The notes under the pieces were generated by a model. That model was not told the origin of the DNA, ran no database searches, and saw nothing but the letters and a program-made list of their open reading frames with translations. DNA of 64,000 nt from Uliginosibacterium sp. (GTDB lineage: Bacteria > Pseudomonadota > Gammaproteobacteria > Burkholderiales > Rhodocyclaceae). The position numbers and the translations under genes are program-made. This document shows, piece after piece, positions 60,943 through 64,000 of this stretch. The stretch lies in the NCBI GenBank assembly GCA_016718265.1, contig JADKDZ010000001.1, forward strand, positions 1-64,000, given 5' to 3'. Positions within the stretch are counted from its first letter, which is position 1. Each line of letters opens with the position of its first letter.

Positions 60943-61305
60943 TTACTTCTTACCAGCCACAGCCTTACGCGGGCCCTTACGGGTACGCGCATTGGTGCGA
61001 GTGCGTTGCCCACGGACAGGAAGACCACGACGGTGACGAACACCGCGGTAGCAACCCAAATCCATCAGGCGCTTAATGTTCATAGTGACTTCGCGACGGA
61101 GATCCCCTTCAACCGTGAACTTACCGACTTCTTCACGGAGACGATCCATCTGCTCCTCCGTAAGGTCTTTAACCTTGGAGCTGCGCGGAACACCTGCCAC
61201 ATCACAAATTACTTGTGCACGAGTACGGCCGATACCGAAGATCGCCGTCAATGCGATCTCTGCGTGCTTATGATTCGGAATATTGACGCCAGCAATACGG
61301 GCCAT
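60943..61305 (-). CDS. rpsM: 30S ribosomal protein S13
   Basis: 120 residues. MARIAGVNIPNHKHAEIALT and the tail RHRRGLPVRGQRTRTNARTR are characteristic. In the family it contacts P-site tRNA and bridges to the 50S subunit. It lies 60 bases after rpmJ. Confidence 0.98.
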   Translation of the reverse strand: MARIAGVNIPNHKHAEIALTAIFGIGRTRAQVICDVAGVPRSSKVKDLTEEQMDRLREEVGKFTVEGDLRREVTMNIKRLMDLGCYRGVRHRRGLPVRGQRTRTNARTRKGPRKAVAGKK

Positions 61306-61365
61306 CTACTTACCCTTTTATCGCGAAAAGCGAAACGTATGATTGTAACAAAAAAAACAAACTAA

Positions 61366-61479
61366 TCAACCTTGACGCTGTTTGTGACGCGGATCTTCGC
61401 AGATCACGCGAACCACACCCTTGCGGCGGATTACTTTGCACTTACGGCAAATCCGCTTAACTGACGCTTGAACTCTCAT
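61366..61479 (-). CDS. rpmJ: 50S ribosomal protein L36
   Basis: 37 residues. MRVQASVKRICRKCKVIRRK with the zinc ligands C11, C14, C27 and H32 (CRKC and VICEDPRHK) is the classic C+ form. GGGGAG lies 8 bases before the ATG at 61479. It sits between the infA remnant and rpsM. Confidence 0.97.
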   Translation of the reverse strand: MRVQASVKRICRKCKVIRRKGVVRVICEDPRHKQRQG

Positions 61480-61506
61480 CTCAACTCCCCAAAACCATTC
61501 CAAACA

Positions 61507-61721
61507 CTTCGAACGGAATACTATGCGTCCCTTGGTAAGGTCTCACGGCATCAACTACACCGTCACCTTGTCACCAGACAGCATGCGAAGCAGAACCAAC
61601 GCATGACGTCCAACCCATGGCCCAGGACAATGTGGCCGTTTCCAAACTCTATCGTAGAGCGGATGCCTGGCTGGTACGCAAGCATGAACTCGTCCGCCCG
61701 CATCTCTCGCTCTTTCTTCAC
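61507..61721 (-). pseudogene. infA: Decayed infA (translation initiation factor IF-1)
   Basis: The normal 72-codon infA lies between secY and rpmJ; here 215 bases remain in that slot. From GTG 61721 the frame reads KKEREMRADEFMLAYQ and then IEFGNGHIVLGHGLDVMRW, where GNGHIVLGH falls at the same residue number as in intact IF-1. One base is missing near 61594, and the next frame reads LLRMLSGDKVTV. Two in-frame stops follow (TAG 61557-61555, TGA 61545-61543) around LMP, and then DLTKGRIVFRSK ends the copy. The first 25 residues are also strongly diverged. A frameshift and two nonsense codons mean no IF-1 can be made; another infA must exist elsewhere. Confidence 0.87.
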
Positions 61722-61736
61722 ACGAAAAAATTCTCG

Positions 61737-63062
61737 CTAACGGGTCGAACCCAGGCCCCCGCGGAAATTCGCTTTCTTCAACAGACCCTCGTACTGATGA
61801 GACATGATGTATGCCTGGACCTGAGACATAAAGTCCATTGTCACCACCACTATAATCAACAACGAAGTTCCACCGAAATAGAACGGCACTTGCCACTTCA
61901 TGATAAGAAACTCTGGAAGCAGGCACACCAGCGTGACATAGACCGCGCCAACCAAAGTTAGTCGCATCAGAATCTTGTCGATGTATCGCGCCGTCTGATC
62001 GCCAGGCCGAATTCCAGGAACAAACGCTCCGCTCTTCTTTAAGTTGTCGGCCGTCTCTTTCGCATTGAAAACCAACGCCGTGTAAAAGAAACAGAAAAAG
62101 ACAATCGCGACAGAATACAAAATCACATAGATCGGCTGACCAGGAGATAGCGTCGACGATATATCCCTCAACCATCTCATGCTGTCACTCGCGCCAAACC
62201 ACTGCGCTGCCGTCGCTGGAAACAAGATGATCGACGAAGCGAAAATCGGCGGGATAACACCCGACATATTCAACTTCAGTGGCAGATGCGAACTCTGGCC
62301 ACCGTAAAGTTTATTCCCAACTTGGCGTTTCGCGTAATTGACCAGGATCTTTCTCTGCCCTCTTTCGACAAACACCACGAACGCGGTTACCAACACAACA
62401 AGCGCGCAGATCACCAGCGCAGCAAAAGACCCTATCGCACCGGTTTTGACCAACTCCAGCAAACTTGCCACTGAGCTAGGCAAGTTCGAGGCGATCCCGG
62501 CAAAAATAATGATCGATATTCCGTTCCCTAAGCCTCGCTCAGTAATCTGCTCACCAAGCCACATCAAGAACATCGTGCCAGTCAGCAGAGTCGTGATCGC
62601 TGTTACCCGAAACATAAGGCCAGGCTCCAAAACCAAACCTTGCTGACTCTCCAGTGCGATCGATATGCTGAGCGCCTGAAAGAGCGCCAAGCCGACCGTA
62701 CCATAGCGCGTGTACTGAGTGATCTTCCTGCGCCCTGCTTCCCCCTCTTTCTTCAACGACTCAAGCTGCGGAGAAGCGATAGCAAGAAGCTGCATGATGA
62801 TCGAGGCCGAAATGTACGGCATGATCCCCAGCGCAAAAATGGTAAAGCGAGAAAGAGCGCCTCCGGAGAACAGATTGAAAACCCCAAGGATTCCGCCTTT
62901 TTGTGACTCGAACAGCTTCGCCAGCTCTGCCGGATCAATCCCAGGAACAGGAATATGCGCCCCAATCCGATACACAACCAACGCCCCCAAAAGAAACCAT
63001 AGTCTCCGTTTGAGGTCGGCAAACTTACCAGACTTACCTAGGACTGGCGCTTGGGTTGCCAC
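61737..63062 (-). CDS. secY: Preprotein translocase subunit SecY
   Basis: 441 residues with ten transmembrane helices. IPVPGIDPAELAKLF and GGALSRFTIFALGIMPYISA form the plug and lateral-gate region, and the cytosolic loop has VNYAKRQVGNKLYGGQSSHL. It is the protein-conducting channel of the Sec system. Its stop lies 16 bases before the infA remnant. Confidence 0.98.
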   Translation of the reverse strand: MATQAPVLGKSGKFADLKRRLWFLLGALVVYRIGAHIPVPGIDPAELAKLFESQKGGILGVFNLFSGGALSRFTIFALGIMPYISASIIMQLLAIASPQLESLKKEGEAGRRKITQYTRYGTVGLALFQALSISIALESQQGLVLEPGLMFRVTAITTLLTGTMFLMWLGEQITERGLGNGISIIIFAGIASNLPSSVASLLELVKTGAIGSFAALVICALVVLVTAFVVFVERGQRKILVNYAKRQVGNKLYGGQSSHLPLKLNMSGVIPPIFASSIILFPATAAQWFGASDSMRWLRDISSTLSPGQPIYVILYSVAIVFFCFFYTALVFNAKETADNLKKSGAFVPGIRPGDQTARYIDKILMRLTLVGAVYVTLVCLLPEFLIMKWQVPFYFGGTSLLIIVVVTMDFMSQVQAYIMSHQYEGLLKKANFRGGLGSTR

Positions 63063-63082
63063 TCTACTCGCTCCTATTTGGT

Positions 63083-63517
63083 TTACTCAGCGACCGAGCC
63101 GCCAACAGCCTCGATAGCAGCCTTGGCGCCTTTAGTGGCACCAACACCTCGCAGCATGACTTTCCGCTCAATCGAGCCGGAAAGAATAATCTTGGCAGAC
63201 AGAGCGTCGATGCTGATCAGCCCTGCTTGCTTGAGCGCCAGCAGGTCAATCTCGTCGATTGGCAGAGCGGAAATCTCACTCAGCCTCACCTCTTGATTGC
63301 GGGACGCAGTCATCGAGACAAACCCACGCTTTGGCAACCGGCGCTGCAAAGGCATCTGACCGCCTTCAAAACCAACCTTATGGAAACCACCAGCACGTGA
63401 CTTCTGGCCCTTATGACCACGGCCGCAGGTCTTACCGAGACCACTGCCAATTCCACGCCCAACACGACGGCGGGCTTTCTTGGAACCCTCAGCAGGTTGC
63501 AACTTATTGAGTTCCAT
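63083..63517 (-). CDS. rplO: 50S ribosomal protein L15
   Basis: 144 residues. The glycine- and arginine-rich N-terminus (RRVGRGIGSGLGKTCGRGHK) and the GFEGGQMPLQRRLPKRGF block are diagnostic. It precedes secY by 20 bases. Confidence 0.98.
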   Translation of the reverse strand: MELNKLQPAEGSKKARRRVGRGIGSGLGKTCGRGHKGQKSRAGGFHKVGFEGGQMPLQRRLPKRGFVSMTASRNQEVRLSEISALPIDEIDLLALKQAGLISIDALSAKIILSGSIERKVMLRGVGATKGAKAAIEAVGGSVAE

Positions 63518-63700
63518 TTATCCCTCGCACTTAACCAAGTAGGACACCTTGTGAATCATTCCTCGAACAGCTGGAGTGTCTTCCAACTCAACGCAATGAT
63601 TCAAACGACGCAAGCCCAAACCGCGCACTGTGGCACGGTGTGGCTGCTTAGTACCGATCAGGCTTTTCACCAGCGTGACGCGAATTTTCTTGTCAGCCAT
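63518..63700 (-). CDS. rpmD: 50S ribosomal protein L30
   Basis: 60 residues. IRVTLVKSLIGTKQPHRATV and GLGLRRLNHCVELEDTPAVR cover most of this small protein. Its stop codon directly abuts the rplO start. Confidence 0.97.
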   Translation of the reverse strand: MADKKIRVTLVKSLIGTKQPHRATVRGLGLRRLNHCVELEDTPAVRGMIHKVSYLVKCEG

Positions 63701-63703
63701 ATA

Positions 63704-64000
63704 TCACCCCAGAATCTCTTCAACGCGCTTGCCACGCTTGGCAGCAATCTCGGCGGGCGTACTGGTCGCAAACAACCCATTTAACGTTGCACGAACAACG
63801 TTGTACGGGTTTGTAGATCCCAAGCACTTACAGATCACATCTGTTACGCCCATTACCTCAAAAACAGCCCGCATCGCACCGCCGGCGATAATACCGGTAC
63901 CACTCGGAGCGGGCTGCATGAGAACAGTCGCAGCGCCATGCTTACCAATAACGGAATGTTGCAACGTCCCATTCCTCAGCGCGACCTTAGCCATTTTGGC
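63704..64000 (-). CDS. rpsE: 30S ribosomal protein S5, 5' end beyond the window
   Basis: The visible 98 codons encode the C-terminal S5 domain (VLMQPAPSGTGIIAGGAMRA, VMGVTDVICKCLGSTNPYNV, ATLNGLFATSTPAEIAAKRG). The N-terminal dsRNA-binding half lies outside the window. An internal ATG at 63994 is not the start, because the frame continues to the window edge and normal S5 is about 170 residues. Confidence 0.96.
   Translation of the reverse strand, partial: AKMAKVALRNGTLQHSVIGKHGAATVLMQPAPSGTGIIAGGAMRAVFEVMGVTDVICKCLGSTNPYNVVRATLNGLFATSTPAEIAAKRGKRVEEILG

Noticed and set aside
61555..62175. 206-residue frame on the minus strand across the secY end and the infA remnant
   Set aside because: Most of it overlaps secY in another frame; only its last residues (SGDKVTV) are meaningful, and these belong to the decayed infA.

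Overview
The window looks like chromosomal DNA of a nitrogen-fixing betaproteobacterium, most likely of the Rhodocyclales type. Reasons: GC-rich codon use, a proteobacterial nifENX accessory cluster with fdxB and nifQ, the typical betaproteobacterial order rpe-gph-trpEGD, and the spc/alpha ribosomal operon order secY-(infA)-rpmJ-rpsM-rpsK-rpsD-rpoA-rplQ. The genus assignment is inference; no rRNA gene is present.

Layout. 1-390: 5' part of a sugar O-acetyltransferase. 0.6-6.2 kb: molybdate uptake and sensing, modEABC (minus) divergent from a two-domain molbindin, then an unknown 137-residue protein and modD. Two near-canonical ModE boxes are visible, one between modE and mop and one in front of the unknown gene. 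6.5-9.3 kb: a membrane-anchored receiver-domain protein and argD. 9.3-15.4 kb: nif accessory genes, nifQ divergent from nifE-nifN-nifX-rseC-like-DUF269-CCE_0567-fdxB-unknown. The divergent region carries two sigma-54 type promoters and one TGT-N10-ACA NifA-type site. Mo uptake, storage, NifQ and NifEN/NifX together form a supply line for FeMo-cofactor.

15.6-21 kb is accessory: a FadR-type regulator, a GH51 arabinofuranosidase and a frameshifted sugar-binding protein without permeases, then about 1.5 kb of lower-GC, degenerate sequence. 21-25.6 kb is an arsenic operon, arsR-arsC-phosphatase-arsD-arsA-acr3. 25.7-26.8 kb holds the divergent purine genes uraD and uraH. 27-36.9 kb: a tRNA-Met, miaB, a large zinc metalloprotease, phoH, murU, a frameshifted pepP, a UbiH-type hydroxylase and a LysR regulator. 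37-43 kb: dacB, a chemoreceptor fused to hemerythrin, and a Cache-domain two-component pair. 43.2-46.7 kb: cstA-yjiX-yjiA.

46.7-50.9 kb (minus) is the least explained unit: an M48 metalloprotease followed by three different AIM24/TIGR00266 proteins and a small DUF4870-like membrane protein, closely spaced like an operon. 51-58.4 kb: phoU, rpiA, trpD, a tautomerase-fold protein that lacks the catalytic Pro1, trpG, trpE, gph, rpe and apaG. 58.4-64 kb: rplQ, rpoA, rpsD, rpsK, rpsM, rpmJ, a decayed infA, secY, rplO, rpmD and the 3' part of rpsE.

The observations I rate highest are the M48/AIM24 operon, the eroded infA between secY and rpmJ, the ModE-box-controlled unknown gene, and the Pro1-less tautomerase inside the trp operon. 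Three likely single-base frameshifts fall in C or G runs of 4-5 bases, so sequencing error must be excluded before calling those genes dead.
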